A stretch of DNA of 64,000 bases from Paratinospora sagittata. Lineage: Eukaryota; Streptophyta; Magnoliopsida; Ranunculales; Menispermaceae. The stretch covers positions 17,190,288 through 17,254,287 of the forward strand of contig CM069605.1 of assembly GCA_035771175.1 (NCBI GenBank), in the 5' to 3' direction. The translations under genes and the position numbers were made by a program. The notes beneath the pieces are model-generated. The model made no database searches and was not told where the DNA came from. It saw nothing but the letters and a program-made list of their open reading frames with translations. Below are positions 21,001 through 31,472 of the stretch, piece by piece (positions within the stretch are counted from its first letter, which is position 1; each line of letters starts with the position of its first letter).

Positions 21001-22816
21001 GGAACATCATGTACGTCGAGTGGGTATAGTGCTGGTGAGTTGGTTTCATTGCCAAGGGATAGAGCTCGAAGTTGTGCCTTGAGAAGGGCAATTGTTGATT
21101 TGTGTATCCATTTCCTCGTTCCCTGAAGCTTGACCAACTCTCCTGTAGGCAAGGTTAACTGAACTTGCTTCTTCATACATTCGATCTTTGCATTCAGTGG
21201 TGTTAGCCAGTCCATGCCGGGGATGATGTCGAAGTGTTCACAATCCATCACAAAAAGATCGGCATATATTATATGTTCTGACATTCGAAGCTCACATCGA
21301 GAACACTGCAAGTTGACGTTAGCACCAGATCCGAACGGTGATGTGACATGGAGTGTGATGTTTGTTGGTTCAGGATGCAGGCCTCAATGTCTTACCAATG
21401 CTGATGATATAAAAGAATGCGTAGCACCTGAATCAAACAAAACATGCACCATTGTATTAAACAAAGGAAAGGTACCTTCGACTGCATTATTGTCTGGGAG
21501 GGGTTGTTGAGCGATGGCATATGCTCTGCCCTGATTCCGTTGACCCTGGTTCTGTTGGTTCTGCCTGGGTTGGGCATTAGCAGCAGGTGGTGCTTGTTGG
21601 ATTGGAACAACGGAAATAGGTTGCTGAAGGTGTGGACAGGTATATCTTACATGGCCCTTCTGGCCGTAGTTGAAACAAGTCAGCCTGTACTGCTGATTGT
21701 TTTGCTGGCCATTCTGATTATTCTGCTGGCCTAGCTGATTGTGGTGGCGACCACCACCTCTGCCATTATCGTTCCTACGGCCACCTCTTCCATAACGACC
21801 TCCACGGCCATGATTTCGGAAACCCTGATGGTGAGGGTTAGAAGGTTCAGCCGCAGGTGTTGTGGACTTATTCTGCAAAACCGGGGCTGGGAGGGCTGGG
21901 TTTGGATTGTAGTAGGGCTTCTTTTTGTTGCCCTGTTGCAGGCCTTGTGAGGAAAACGTTGCAGGCCGTTTGCCCTTATTCATTCGTTGTTCCCGTAATA
22001 TAGTCTCCTGTTCAAAGCTGATGGCCCTGTCAACAACCTCCTTGTAAATCTTGAGATCCAAGATCGACAAGGCGTGTCGAATGTCATGGCGAAGACCATT
22101 ATAAAATTTCTCAGTCTTATCTCGCTCCGCTGAGAAGGTGGAGAGAGAGTAGACTGATAATTCTTTGAATTTTCCAGCATATTCTCTGATGGTCATGGTG
22201 CCCTGATATAACTTAGCAAATTCCTGGCGCTTTTGCTTTGTCACCGCGCTGGGAAAATACTCATCAATAAATATTGACTCAAACTGTTGCCAAGTCATAT
22301 CTGTTATATTGACCATTGGGTCTTCTTACACTGTGATCCACTATGTGTTTGCGGCACCAACAAGTTGGAAGGTTGCTAGTGGAATTTTGCGAGTCTCATC
22401 GACTCCCATTGCATCAAGAGCCTTCTTTGACTCATCCAGCCACTTTTGCACCTCATCAGCCTCAATGGTGCCAGCGAAAGTAAAAGGTTGTAGCCGCTTG
22501 TATTTAGTAATCTGATCGGGGTGAGCTTCCGATCCAAACTTTACAGGTGCTTGAATCGTGGTAACCTGACTGGTCGCGGTCTCACGAACGGTCGTTTAAA
22601 CAGTGACTTTGATTGCTTCAATAAATCCGACGAAAAAGGTTTCCATGATCGAAGGCATAGTAAAGGGTGCGGGTGGGGTGGTATTGCCTGCCCAGATGTA
22701 GTGGCAGTGTCGGGTGTGGCCTGTGCTGTCGTCGGAGGCGTCGGTTCCTGAATCTCAGGAGGTGCCTCCACTGTTGGACGAACAGTACGTGGCCTTCCTC
22801 TCTTCCTGGTTTGCAT
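18099..22816 (-). pseudogene. gag-pol: Element A gag-pol (gag, protease, RT, RNase H, integrase, chromodomain), inactivated
   Basis: Start is the ATG at 22816, conserved in B and G. In order: a damaged gag N-terminus with frameshifts (to about 22320), the gag core (LYQGTMTIREYAGKFKEL), and a zinc knuckle CFNYGQKGHVRYTC whose second Cys is Tyr. Protease has DSGATHSF (21427-21435), RT has [10 protein letters not shown] (20433-20441), and RNase H has YTDASLQG. Integrase has the H/C zinc region, MDFVTSLP, SDRDPRFTS and the catalytic Glu box. The chromodomain (WDHHGVEEATWE) closes the protein. Stops compared with B lie at 21384, 20073, 19461, 18918 and 18675. The domain order RT-RNase H-integrase-chromodomain marks a Tekay/Del-type chromovirus. 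Confidence 0.93.
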
Positions 22817-23606
22817 TTTCGCACTGGCAAGGAAAAAAATAAAACCAAGATTAAGAAACTGTAGCCAAGTATAATGTGATAGTATGCTCAGCAACAATTT
22901 CAAGAGTACTACAATAGTAAAATCACATATTTTTCTAAGTATAGTGTAAGGTTTTTGTTGAGGAATCGAAGAATCTTAAATATCTCGTATGTTTGGCGAT
23001 GGTGTAAAAACAAGGTTAGAATATTTATATAATAAGTAGAAAACTTTGCAAGTATTTAAAATGATTTGGTTCTGGTTGTTTGTGAACATACATATATATT
23101 GCATTGAAAATCCATACGAGTCATAAGAATTTTAAGATTTGCCTCGGTGAATATCCTGATCTAACGTTCTATCGTAATCTTATGTATTCAGATGCTTACT
23201 CTTAGTCTTTTCGATTATTATCCAAGTTCATGTGTCCCATACCACATGAATTTAGTAATAAGGGTGTTAACCAAATTAAGTTGTATGAACACGGTCTCTA
23301 AAAACATTGGCTGAATAGAAGTTCACTAATAGTATCGTCCAAATTTACTCATCCCATACCGTGTAAACTTAGTGATAATATTAGTAATGCAACTTTCTCC
23401 AAATGTTTCTTTTCACACAAGGTCATGGGTTTTCTTACTTCCACATTTTATTTAGTATCATCCAATTTTGTTGTGTCCCATACCACTCCAAAGTTAGTGA
23501 TACAAAAGAAAGAAAGGTTGTAAGTCGGCCCACCAAAGATAGTCTTTAAACAAAACAATTTCATTCATATATATCAAAGAAAAGTTTACAATGCCAGGAA
23601 TTAATT
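22817..23606 (-). other. Structured spacer between ORF0 and gag in element A
   Basis: No ORF is present. The spacer aligns with 41968-42748 (B) and 56367-57115 (G). It holds three hairpin-forming units around the loop GTATGGGA at 23464-23495, 23341-23370 and 23224-23252. The third has a perfect 8-base stem, TTCATGTG (23227-23234) against CACATGAA (23243-23250). A pyrimidine tract and TTGCCAG (AG ends at 22824) lie just before the gag ATG. Confidence 0.75.
22824..22840 (-). promoter_or_regulatory. Putative 3' splice acceptor just upstream of gag (element A)
   Basis: Minus-strand TTTTTTTCCTTGCCAG ends 7 bases before the gag ATG. B (AG at 42740-42741) and G (57107-57108) have the same pyrimidine tract and CCAG. 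It matches a plant splice acceptor; use is unproven. Confidence 0.45.
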
Positions 23607-25181
23607 TTAACTTTCTTGCCTACTACTACTCCTTCGAGATCTACTGCTACGTACAGAACGACTACTAACGAAAGGTTGAGAGTGTGCACGCTCTGCATCG
23701 GAGTTTTGCAACCAGGTTAATATATTATTGTGGCTCTCTCTCAGTGTAGCAATATTGGATGCCATTTCATCTAACCGTTCAAGTAGGTTAGTCGGTTGTC
23801 CCATTGGTGGTTGATGGGTCGTTTGTCCCGTAGGAGAAGGGTAGGCCATAGACATTTGGGGAAAGTATTGGTTCATAGGTGGAAGGTAGTTGTTTTGATT
23901 GTGCGGGGATCCCCTAACTGGAACCCCATGGATATTTGGATTTGTTTGTGGTGAAAAAGTTTGAAACAATGGGCTTATCGGGATGTTTTGTCCTCCAAGA
24001 TTTGGTGACGCCCAATATTGTTGTTGTTGGTTCACAGCAACTTGTGGAACTGGCTGATACTGTACCGTAGGAGTTGGAAATCTTTGGTAGGAAGTGGTGC
24101 CTGGAGTGGGCACGTTCCACGTTGGTGGATTTGCTTGTGTACCTTGTCTATCATGACTTTGTGTAGGTTGATTTAGTGTGGCATATAACTCTTCGTCAGC
24201 GAATGGTCGATCGGTTGGATCACTATTCGGGGATGGGACTAATGTAGGATTTGGATGTGAATAATTATTTGGCCCTTCTTGGACGGGCATCTTGTGTCGA
24301 CTTTTGCGAAGGCAACGCCCATGCTTGTCTCTCATTCTTTCGGCATTTCTTATTGTCGTGCCAAATACCTCTTCGTCAGTTACCCCTCCACTTGTGCCAT
24401 ATGTCTTGAAGATAGAGGATGTTGTAACTGGTTCAATGATGAGCTTTGACGTTCCATCGAAAGTGGCGACGTTTGCCTCATATAGTATCCTCATAATCAA
24501 GACTCCATAGCCGAGGAATTCTTTTCTTAAAGGGTATTGTATCACCCTCAACATTTGTTGGATAATAATGTGAGGTAGGGATACCGTAATTTTCTTCTCT
24601 ATGCAGTATAACATAAGAAGTTGAGCCCTTGACATAGTGCCTCTAGTCCCCCTTTCTGGCAAGATGTTGCTGTATACAATCTTTTCGAGGCCGGCAAGAG
24701 ATGGCTTAAGATGATTGTTTGGGAGGTTGGTGTATGTTGATTGAGTGTATGGCTCTTTGGCAAGGGAATTAAACAATTGTTCATTAGATTCTACGATCTC
24801 TGCAACTGTCTGGGGTTCATATGGATCGATAATCCTCTCCTCAATTGGAATCTCTAAAAGTCGAGCAATAAGTTCAACGTTGATAGGAATTTTTATCCTC
24901 ATAACTGTTGTCTCCAATACAGGGTTGATTCCCTTTTCTGGAAGTCCTACGTAATTCATGGCTTCATAGAAGGATCTCACCAAGTTGTAAGAGACTTGTC
25001 CCTTGACTTTGGTTATATTTAACCAATCCAATGTTGCGAGTTTGTCGTGAAGGATTGGGAGGAGGTGGAGATCTCTATTGTCGATGCTCCTCATAGTCAT
25101 AACCTCCCTTTTGGACAATTCCTTGAGTCTAGTAGGAATTGGTTCCCTGCTAGTGGAAGTTGTTCCTTCCGTTGAGGCCAT
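23607..25181 (-). CDS. ORF0 of element A: extra 524-aa ORF between PBS and gag
   Basis: The start is the ATG at 25181 (MASTEGTTSTS); an upstream in-frame ATG at 25220 exists, but only the inner one, in the context AATAATGGCC, is conserved in G. Residues about 30-280 form a globular, Leu/Ile-rich region (WLNITKVKGQ, LVRSFYEAMNYVGL, RAQLLMLYCIEK, LPHIIIQQMLRVI). Next come a basic stretch (RCLRKSRHKM), a long Pro/Gln/Asn-rich low-complexity region, a short coiled segment and a Ser/Arg-rich tail (SSRSVRSSRSRRSSS). The N-terminal layout resembles the family called putative plant transposon protein (PF20167), which I recall rather than checked. No enzyme motif is visible. The tail suggests RNA or DNA binding (inference). 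Confidence 0.8.
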   Translation of the reverse strand: MASTEGTTSTSREPIPTRLKELSKREVMTMRSIDNRDLHLLPILHDKLATLDWLNITKVKGQVSYNLVRSFYEAMNYVGLPEKGINPVLETTVMRIKIPINVELIARLLEIPIEERIIDPYEPQTVAEIVESNEQLFNSLAKEPYTQSTYTNLPNNHLKPSLAGLEKIVYSNILPERGTRGTMSRAQLLMLYCIEKKITVSLPHIIIQQMLRVIQYPLRKEFLGYGVLIMRILYEANVATFDGTSKLIIEPVTTSSIFKTYGTSGGVTDEEVFGTTIRNAERMRDKHGRCLRKSRHKMPVQEGPNNYSHPNPTLVPSPNSDPTDRPFADEELYATLNQPTQSHDRQGTQANPPTWNVPTPGTTSYQRFPTPTVQYQPVPQVAVNQQQQYWASPNLGGQNIPISPLFQTFSPQTNPNIHGVPVRGSPHNQNNYLPPMNQYFPQMSMAYPSPTGQTTHQPPMGQPTNLLERLDEMASNIATLRESHNNILTWLQNSDAERAHSQPFVSSRSVRSSRSRRSSSRQES

Positions 25182-25246
25182 TATTTGGCTGAAAGGAAAA
25201 TAAATTTGTGAAAAACACAAAATATATTCCTAACATTTTTAAGATT

Positions 25247-25250
25247 TATG
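25247..25250. repeat. Target-site duplication of nested solo LTR, left copy
   Basis: TATG here and at 28120-28123 flank the insertion. Element B has the empty site, GGCATAAATC, near 40838. Confidence 0.85.
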
Positions 25251-28119
25251 TGTAGCACCCGTGCCTTTAGGTGACGTCATTTTGACCCATAGTGTACCCT
25301 ATACGTATTTGTATACGTATGTGTATATGTATTTTGATGCTCGAAGTACGTAAGTTTGAGTGTCTTTGCATGATCTTAGATCATAAAGGGTGCGCATGAA
25401 ATTTCGGAACCATCGGAGACCCGTTCGACGTCAAAACATTTCAAAAACGATGTTTTGGATCCAGTGGAGCTTTCTCCATGGAGGAAGAAATTTCTGTCAC
25501 AACTTACATCAATGGTTCGATCTCCTAGATCCGTTGTCTGATTGGGCTAAATTTTTTTTCAGCTCATTCTTATATGATAGATCTTCATTATGAACGGTGA
25601 AGATCTTGATTGGATTTATCTACGTTGAGTTATAAGACCCAAAACACTGTTTCACGGATTCTAGGATTTTCTTACGCAGTTTTGATCAAACAATTAGAAC
25701 TCACAATCCCACCGTTGGATTGAGCCTAAAGTTTACCAGAATGTTGATAACTTACTCAGTCAACGTTTGCACGGTTAAGATGTTAAACTCTTGCGTATTT
25801 TGTAAGAAATGAACTATCTAAGTACAAGTATTGTAACAGGAAATCTGGGTTTTTGATAGTTTTGGCAACTTTTAGTTGTGGGCCTAAGCTTATCTATTTA
25901 AGCAACCAAAACGGGATTCTAGGCTCATTTGCTCATTTCTCAGCCAGGAAAGAGAGAAAGGAGCTGGAGAGGAGAAAAGGAGAGGAAAGTTAGGGTTTGG
26001 TGATTCTTGCTCAAGAACACCTAAGGTTTGTATTTTTCCTCCATTTCTTCCTTGAATCTCTCTATTAGTTGCATGATAGCTTTATTTTGAGCATGAGGGT
26101 TTTATTTTGATGCATGCATTGTGATGAACTTTGGATGGGTGGAAGACCAAAGTTGGAGTTGAGTCTTGCATGTCACATATGTGTGATTAGAGAGTGTAAG
26201 GAGTACACTAATGGTGAAAGCCCCAATTTCTAGCAAGAAATTGGAAGGTTTAGTTCAAATGACCTATACTTAGTTTATGGCCTTAGACTTTTTCAAAATG
26301 TTTGCATGTCAACTATGTTGATCTAGTGGCCATTGTGGATGATTCCATGTTGCAAGATCAGTAAAATTCATGGTTGAACATGGTGGCCTAGAGTAAAATT
26401 GGTAATAGGGCATATGTGTGAAAATTTCCAGATTTGGGGCTTTTGATGCTCTTGATATAAAATCTGGAAAATTATGCAATGTAGGTCTAATTGGACATGA
26501 TTAGAGTTTTTTTGATGATTGAATTCAGTGGGTTCTCATAATGGACACCCTATGGTTGACTAATTTTGATCTAGGCTAAGTATTTGGTAATTTTGCATGT
26601 AATTTGGGGATTTTGCCCAAATTGGGAGTTTTCACCCAAAGCAAGTCAATTTATGAAATTGACTTGGGGATTGTTTAATTGGACCCAAACTAAGTAGAAT
26701 CATGGGTTTAAAATGTTAGAACCTATGTTAAATTGATATGACTTAGTTCATTTTGACCTTATGGTTTATATTGGCCTAATTGGGGATTTTGACCAAGACT
26801 TAGTCAATTGATGAAATTGACTTGAAGTATAGTCTAATTGACCCTAAGTATAATTGAATTTCATGTATATTAGTGGTTGGATCATGAGATCACCCTATTA
26901 CATTCAATTTAGGTCAATCTTAGTTTAATTGAGTCTAAATGATCAAGTTGGGCAATATGGAAATTGGCTCAAGGGGGTAATCAATTTAGAATCTAATTGA
27001 CTTTAGATTGGGTTTGAACATGGGGTTTTGACACACTTTATGACTGATTTTCAGTTGTGTGAACCATGTTATTTCCAGGTCTTGTGATTGATCTTGAACC
27101 CGTTTAGTCAATTGGAGAGTTTTGGCAATCGGATTGGCTAGACTTAGCCAATCAAGTGTGAGTGCTCTTTTACTTTTGGATTATTTATATGTGGCATTGT
27201 ATTATAGAAATGTTTTAAATGCTTATGTATAATGGTATGCATGTTTTAATATTCCATGAAATACATTTGAGCATAATTCATTGGGATGACAATTTGGGTT
27301 GAGGCTCCTAGTTGGAATTTCCTCTTTTTGGGAATTCTCGTAAGTCTAGCGACAATCCCAGTTGTGTACTTGGCAGAGGGTTTTATGCCTTGTGTATGGG
27401 TAGGTTAGTTTAAACTAATCCTACGTGCTGCACAACCCCATAAAACCCTATTAGAATACGGGTATTGTGTGTGTGTTCGGGCGCTGTGTGTCGCGCACCA
27501 GGCCTTGAAACCCCCATACTCAGGAGGTGTTAGGTTTGCATGAGCATAACTACAAAATGTTATGCATCGTCTTATGTATGACTTGATGCATTATGTTAGC
27601 ATGTATGTAATATATTTCGTCATCATGACATTTCAACTATTTTATGATCTTATTATGTTTTATAAATGCACGTATATGCCACTTGTAAATAACATTCACT
27701 GAGCTGGTTGTAGCTCATACCTCACCATCTTCTTTCAGGATCTGATAGAAAAGGAAAAGGGAAGGCTTGACTGCGGAGCGTCCCTTGTTTTTGTTTCATG
27801 TAGGTGTTGTACATTTAGTTTTGTATTTTGATAATTATGTACATGATAACACCTAGTAATTGTATATTTAACACATAGTTGGGATGTGTTGGGTTTTGTA
27901 TCAGTTTGAAGACTCTGGAATTTTATGTTTGTAAAACTTTGGAGAAGTAATATTTTATTTCATTATGATCATGATAGTTGGTTGTTAATGATATATTTTT
28001 ATTTCTTTTTGGGGATTCATATATGTATTTTAGGCTGACGGGACGTCGGGTGTACCGATGGAGGGTATACTTGGAGGTTCCCGTGCCGGTCATGACGTCA
28101 CGTATAGTGGGTCGTGACA
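25251..28119 (+). mobile_element. Solo LTR of a chromovirus family 2-like element nested in leader of element A
   Basis: It starts TGTAGCACCCGTGCC and ends GGGTCGTGACA, 2,869 bp, with TATG on both sides and an empty counterpart in B. No coding region or PBS is present. LTR landmarks in order are TGACGTCA (25272-25279), a TATTTAAGC promoter-like box near 25898, a purine-rich leader, a donor-like CCTAAGGTTTGT near 26020, the block CACTGAGCTGGTTGTAGCTC near 27698, TTCTTTCAG near 27730, and GCCGGTCATGACGTCAC near the end. The same landmarks occur in the LTR of element C and in the solo LTR at 31221. Confidence 0.88.
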
Positions 28120-28123
28120 TATG

Positions 28124-28746
28124 CCTTGTCTGCTAGACATTATTTTCGAGTTTTCTTTTGATGTTTATGCCATCATGAAAACTTCTTCATTAGTGATTTG
28201 ATGTATATATGTCGTATTTACATATGAATGTATAGACATATGTAATCATAACTATATAACGTTTCCAAAAATCAACTATTTGAAATATGTATATATGTCG
28301 TATTCACATATGAATGTATAGACATATTTAATCATAAAATTTTTTTTTTTTTAATTTTTTTTTTTGAATTTTTTTTTTTTTTAATTTTTTTTTCTTTTTT
28401 TTTTTACATACCTCATATACACTAAGGTATATAGATATATATATTCAATCATAACTACACATATAGTGTCTAATAAATCATGACTATATGTATATTCATG
28501 GGAAAGTGATTGATGAAAATTTGAAGATAGGAATGTTATATTATTGTGTTTGGTTATACATGAGAATCTTACACAACTTTCTTGGGAATATTACATAACT
28601 GTGTTTAGTACCATATCAGAACCTTAGATAACAAAATAATCTTTATTATAAATATTAATTTTATTAAAAATAATAAAATTAATTTTTATTAATATAACAA
28701 ATAATTAGAATTTATTACTAAACACTTTTTTTTTCAAATAATAAAG
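28124..28746 (-). other. Leader of element A, AT-rich, distal part
   Basis: No gene. It includes a T-rich tract with regularly spaced AA steps at about 28339-28406 (A-rich on the element's sense strand). It also has a stretch at 28495-28740 with no match in the leader of B, which could be a small insertion; I cannot name it. Confidence 0.4.
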
Positions 28747-28988
28747 TGTTACACCCAAAACTTGACGAATAAGAAAGCAAATATGAACCAAAGGAAAAGA
28801 CCAGAAGTTAGATTAAAACTAGGAAAAGTCCAGTCAAAAGTTCAGGTCACAAGCCAAGACCAAGTACACCGAACTTCGTCCAAAAAAAGTCGAGGGAGCC
28901 CCCTAGACAATGACCGAGGGCCACGATCATTACCGTGGGGCCCCCTCTGCCACAACCCATGGGCGAGGCACCTGTTCGTATATATATA
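28747..28988 (+). mobile_element. Fragment of the long gypsy LTR (5' end) within the leader of A
   Basis: It begins TGTTACACCCAAAACTTG and is colinear with the LTR start at 12498 read on the minus strand (for example AAGAAAG..AAAT and the following GC-rich GAGGGCCACGATCATTACCG patch). It is truncated after about 240 bp. Confidence 0.55.
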
Positions 28989-29116
28989 GTTCTATATATA
29001 TTTAATACAAATCTTAACTATATATAATTCATATATATATAGTTCTAAAGATATATATATCTAGTGAAATTTTTCTTCTCCTAATTAGGTGGACTTGGGC
29101 AGGCCGTGGACCGTAC

Positions 29117-29128
29117 GCTCTGATACCA
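29117..29128 (-). other. Primer binding site of element A (initiator tRNA-Met)
   Basis: Minus-strand TGGTATCAGAGC lies 5 bases inside the 5' LTR. It is the sequence complementary to the 3' end of plant initiator methionine tRNA, used to prime reverse transcription. Confidence 0.95.
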
Positions 29129-29133
29129 TTTAA

Positions 29134-30583
29134 TGTCACATCTCGCCCGGACGCACCTAAACCGGCGGTACACTCACGGACGGGGCGCGCATTAGGAACA
29201 ATAATAATGGTAACAACAGAGTGCGCAACGGAAATACAGTACACACAGTACAAATCTGATTTCATTTCATTCAGAATACTTTTGTATATAAAACGGTTAA
29301 GGGAACATACTCCCAAAATCCCCAATGAATTAAACAAAGGGTATAAAATGTGGGCCCCATAACCTGCACCCAGTCCACCCTAATTTCATGTAAAAGATTG
29401 GATAATAATGGAGTTAGCTTAACGCGCTCAGTGGGTAAATAGTGCATGAGTATAACAATTAATAAAGCATACTTCAATATCAAATATCTTAAATACACAT
29501 GTGAGCATCATAATCAATCAATATGAATGTATGCATGACACCGTCTCGTAATGGTTTGATGAACGTACATCGCCTGAATTCACGTACAGGAACGATGCTC
29601 TGGATTCACGTACTGATGTTCCTCCCCGGGTGTAGCCGGGTTCTCATGTACGTCCCTCTCCAGAGAAATGTAATGAATAGCGAGCAATGCTCCTAACTAT
29701 TCTATGAGTCATAAACCATATACGTCCCTAGGTGGTGATATGTATGATGCCAATGCATGAACTGGTCTAGTCTACTGGTCTAGTCTTTTCTTGTCATTTA
29801 GACTAACTTTGGCAACGTCTAGTGATCCTTATCAGGGTCGGTATCACGACGTGCAAGATTAGGACATTCAGTATTACTGTATAAGCCGATAGCTTTCAAT
29901 AAGACCAACTAGATCAGTCCCCAGTTGAGAGGTGAGACACAAGGTCTGCTTAAATACCAATCGCCTAAAGCAGCCCGCTGCCTCCCGTTCACTATTTAAA
30001 GTTACTGAGGACAAGACCGAGTCTAGTTGAGTCAGACTGACCACAAATCCGACATTATAACAGTGCAATACATGAATTCTAAATATACAGGCATAAGTGC
30101 GATAGTATAAATAATATATGACATAATGCAGTGTAAATGAATAGTAGACATAATAATAATTGAATGTAAACTTTAATAAAAGTTATGAAACACGCAAACC
30201 TATGTTTCGTTCCCCACCTTCAGATAAAATCTTCTTCTTTCAGATCTGGCGCTTTCCTCCGGACAGAACTTTGTTGCACCGCACCGAGAGTCTCGGATAG
30301 AGAGTCTCAAAAACTTAGAATGCGTGGAAAGGAGAAGAAATTCACAAGAGAAGGTGATTTGGTGTGAGGAATGAGAAATGAGGAGGTTTCTTATATAAAT
30401 ATTTTTGCGCCTGAACGTTCGGGCATGCGCCTAAACGTTCTGGCATGCTTTGCGCCTGAACGTTCTGGCATGCATTGCGCCTGAACGTTCTGGCATGCGC
30501 CTGAACGTTCTGGCATGCGCCTGAACGTTCGAGCGTTGCCCAAATAGTAATCTTTTTTTTTTTGTGAAATACAGGGTATTACA
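29134..30583 (-). mobile_element. Element A 5' LTR
   Basis: On the minus strand it runs from TGTAATACCCTGTATTTCAC (30583) to ...GGCGAGATGTGACA (29134), 1450 bp. It matches the 3' LTR closely apart from scattered substitutions and the shorter minisatellite (30405-30540). The TATA box is at 30391-30399. Near its 3' end it keeps CACTGAGCGCGTTAAGCT, but the following acceptor-like CAG has become CATG. Confidence 0.93.
30405..30540 (-). repeat. 20-bp minisatellite in U3 of A 5' LTR (about 6-7 copies)
   Basis: It has the same unit as at 17476-17815 with far fewer copies. Two junctions carry an extra TTGC or ATTGC between units. Confidence 0.93.
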
Positions 30584-30588
30584 TACCT
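30584..30588. repeat. Target-site duplication of element A, right copy
   Basis: TACCT matches 16150-16154. Confidence 0.9.
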
Positions 30589-31220
30589 ATTATTAATTAC
30601 ACCCTTAGTCACCCATTTTTGAGCCATTAAGCTTATTAACCTTTTCTTAATTTGTCACCTATAAATAATAGCTAAAGCCATATTTTTAAAATCCTACTTT
30701 TCAGCCTTACACCCTTTAAACACTTTGCCTATGGCACTTATGGTGAAGTATGGGAATGGAAGGTGGTGAAGATGAAAAAGAATATTTGGAGGAATGTTTG
30801 CTTTATGTATTTTAAAAGGAAATGCAAAAGAAAGAATGTTACACCTTGTATTAAAAGAAATAAATTTGGGGGTGTAGTAGTTTCTTCCAAAAAAAAAGAG
30901 AAAGAAAATTATGAAAGCAAACAATGGGAGAGTTGATACATTTCAAAATCCGGTTTGGGTATATGTGTTATATTGGTTTTGGTTCTATGTAATGTATTGG
31001 AGTTGATCAAATATGTTTAGGGTGTTTTGAGCCTTACATTACCCCTTTTTATCATACTTTTCACCTTAGCCTTACATTACAAACTATAGAAGTTATATTG
31101 ATTCCTAGTGGTGTGAAATCTACATTAGTGGAGAGTGGTGTAAAAAATAGACCTATGGAGTTCAATTTAAAAATATATTTTGAGATCATGTGCTTTTCAC
31201 TTGCTTGCCTTTATCTATAT
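30589..31220 (+). mobile_element. Athila element D, second fragment
   Basis: It resumes the Athila 3' non-coding region exactly after the TACCT duplication (CACCCTTAGTCACCCATTTT, equal to 5806-5818 in the first Athila). It continues to 31220, where a solo LTR interrupts it. It contains TAAATTTGGGGGTGTAG and other Athila 3' features, but no gene. Confidence 0.75.
31216..31220. repeat. Target-site duplication of solo LTR, left copy
   Basis: TATAT here and at 33181-33185 flank the LTR. Confidence 0.75.
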
Positions 31221-31409
31221 TGTCGCAACCCACTCCGTATGAGTGTCGTCACGACCGACACAGGATATGATATACGTAATGTGATGGCGTATATAATACC
31301 CTGTCAGCCTTATCCAACATCACATCCAAAATTTTTTTCTCAAAATTTCGACAGTCTCCTTTGTTTATTGGTCATATTACAACCGGATTTTCTCAAAATC
31401 AAACACAAT

Positions 31410-31472
<63 letters not shown>

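Larger units (their letters stand above)
16155..30583 (-). mobile_element. Chromovirus A: complete two-LTR Ty3-gypsy (Tekay/Del-like) element with extra ORF0
   Basis: The element is bounded by LTRs (16155-17859 and 29134-30583) and a perfect TACCT duplication. In minus order it has the 5' LTR, PBS, leader, ORF0, spacer, gag-pol with chromodomain, a short 3' remnant ORF, polypurine tract and 3' LTR. It spans 14,429 bp, of which 2,869 bp is a nested solo LTR at 25251-28119. It is inserted in Athila element D. Gag-pol carries several stops, so it is not autonomous, but ORF0 is intact. Confidence 0.93.

Noticed and set aside
20285..21126. Plus-strand ORFs across element A pol
   Set aside because: They are antisense shadows of the RT/RNase H coding strand.
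28495..28740. A second MITE in the leader of A
   Set aside because: The stretch has no counterpart in B and is AT-rich with some self-complementarity, but I could not define terminal inverted repeats or a target duplication.
29117..29128. tRNA gene near the PBS
   Set aside because: Only the 12-base tRNA-complementary site is present; no cloverleaf sequence surrounds it.
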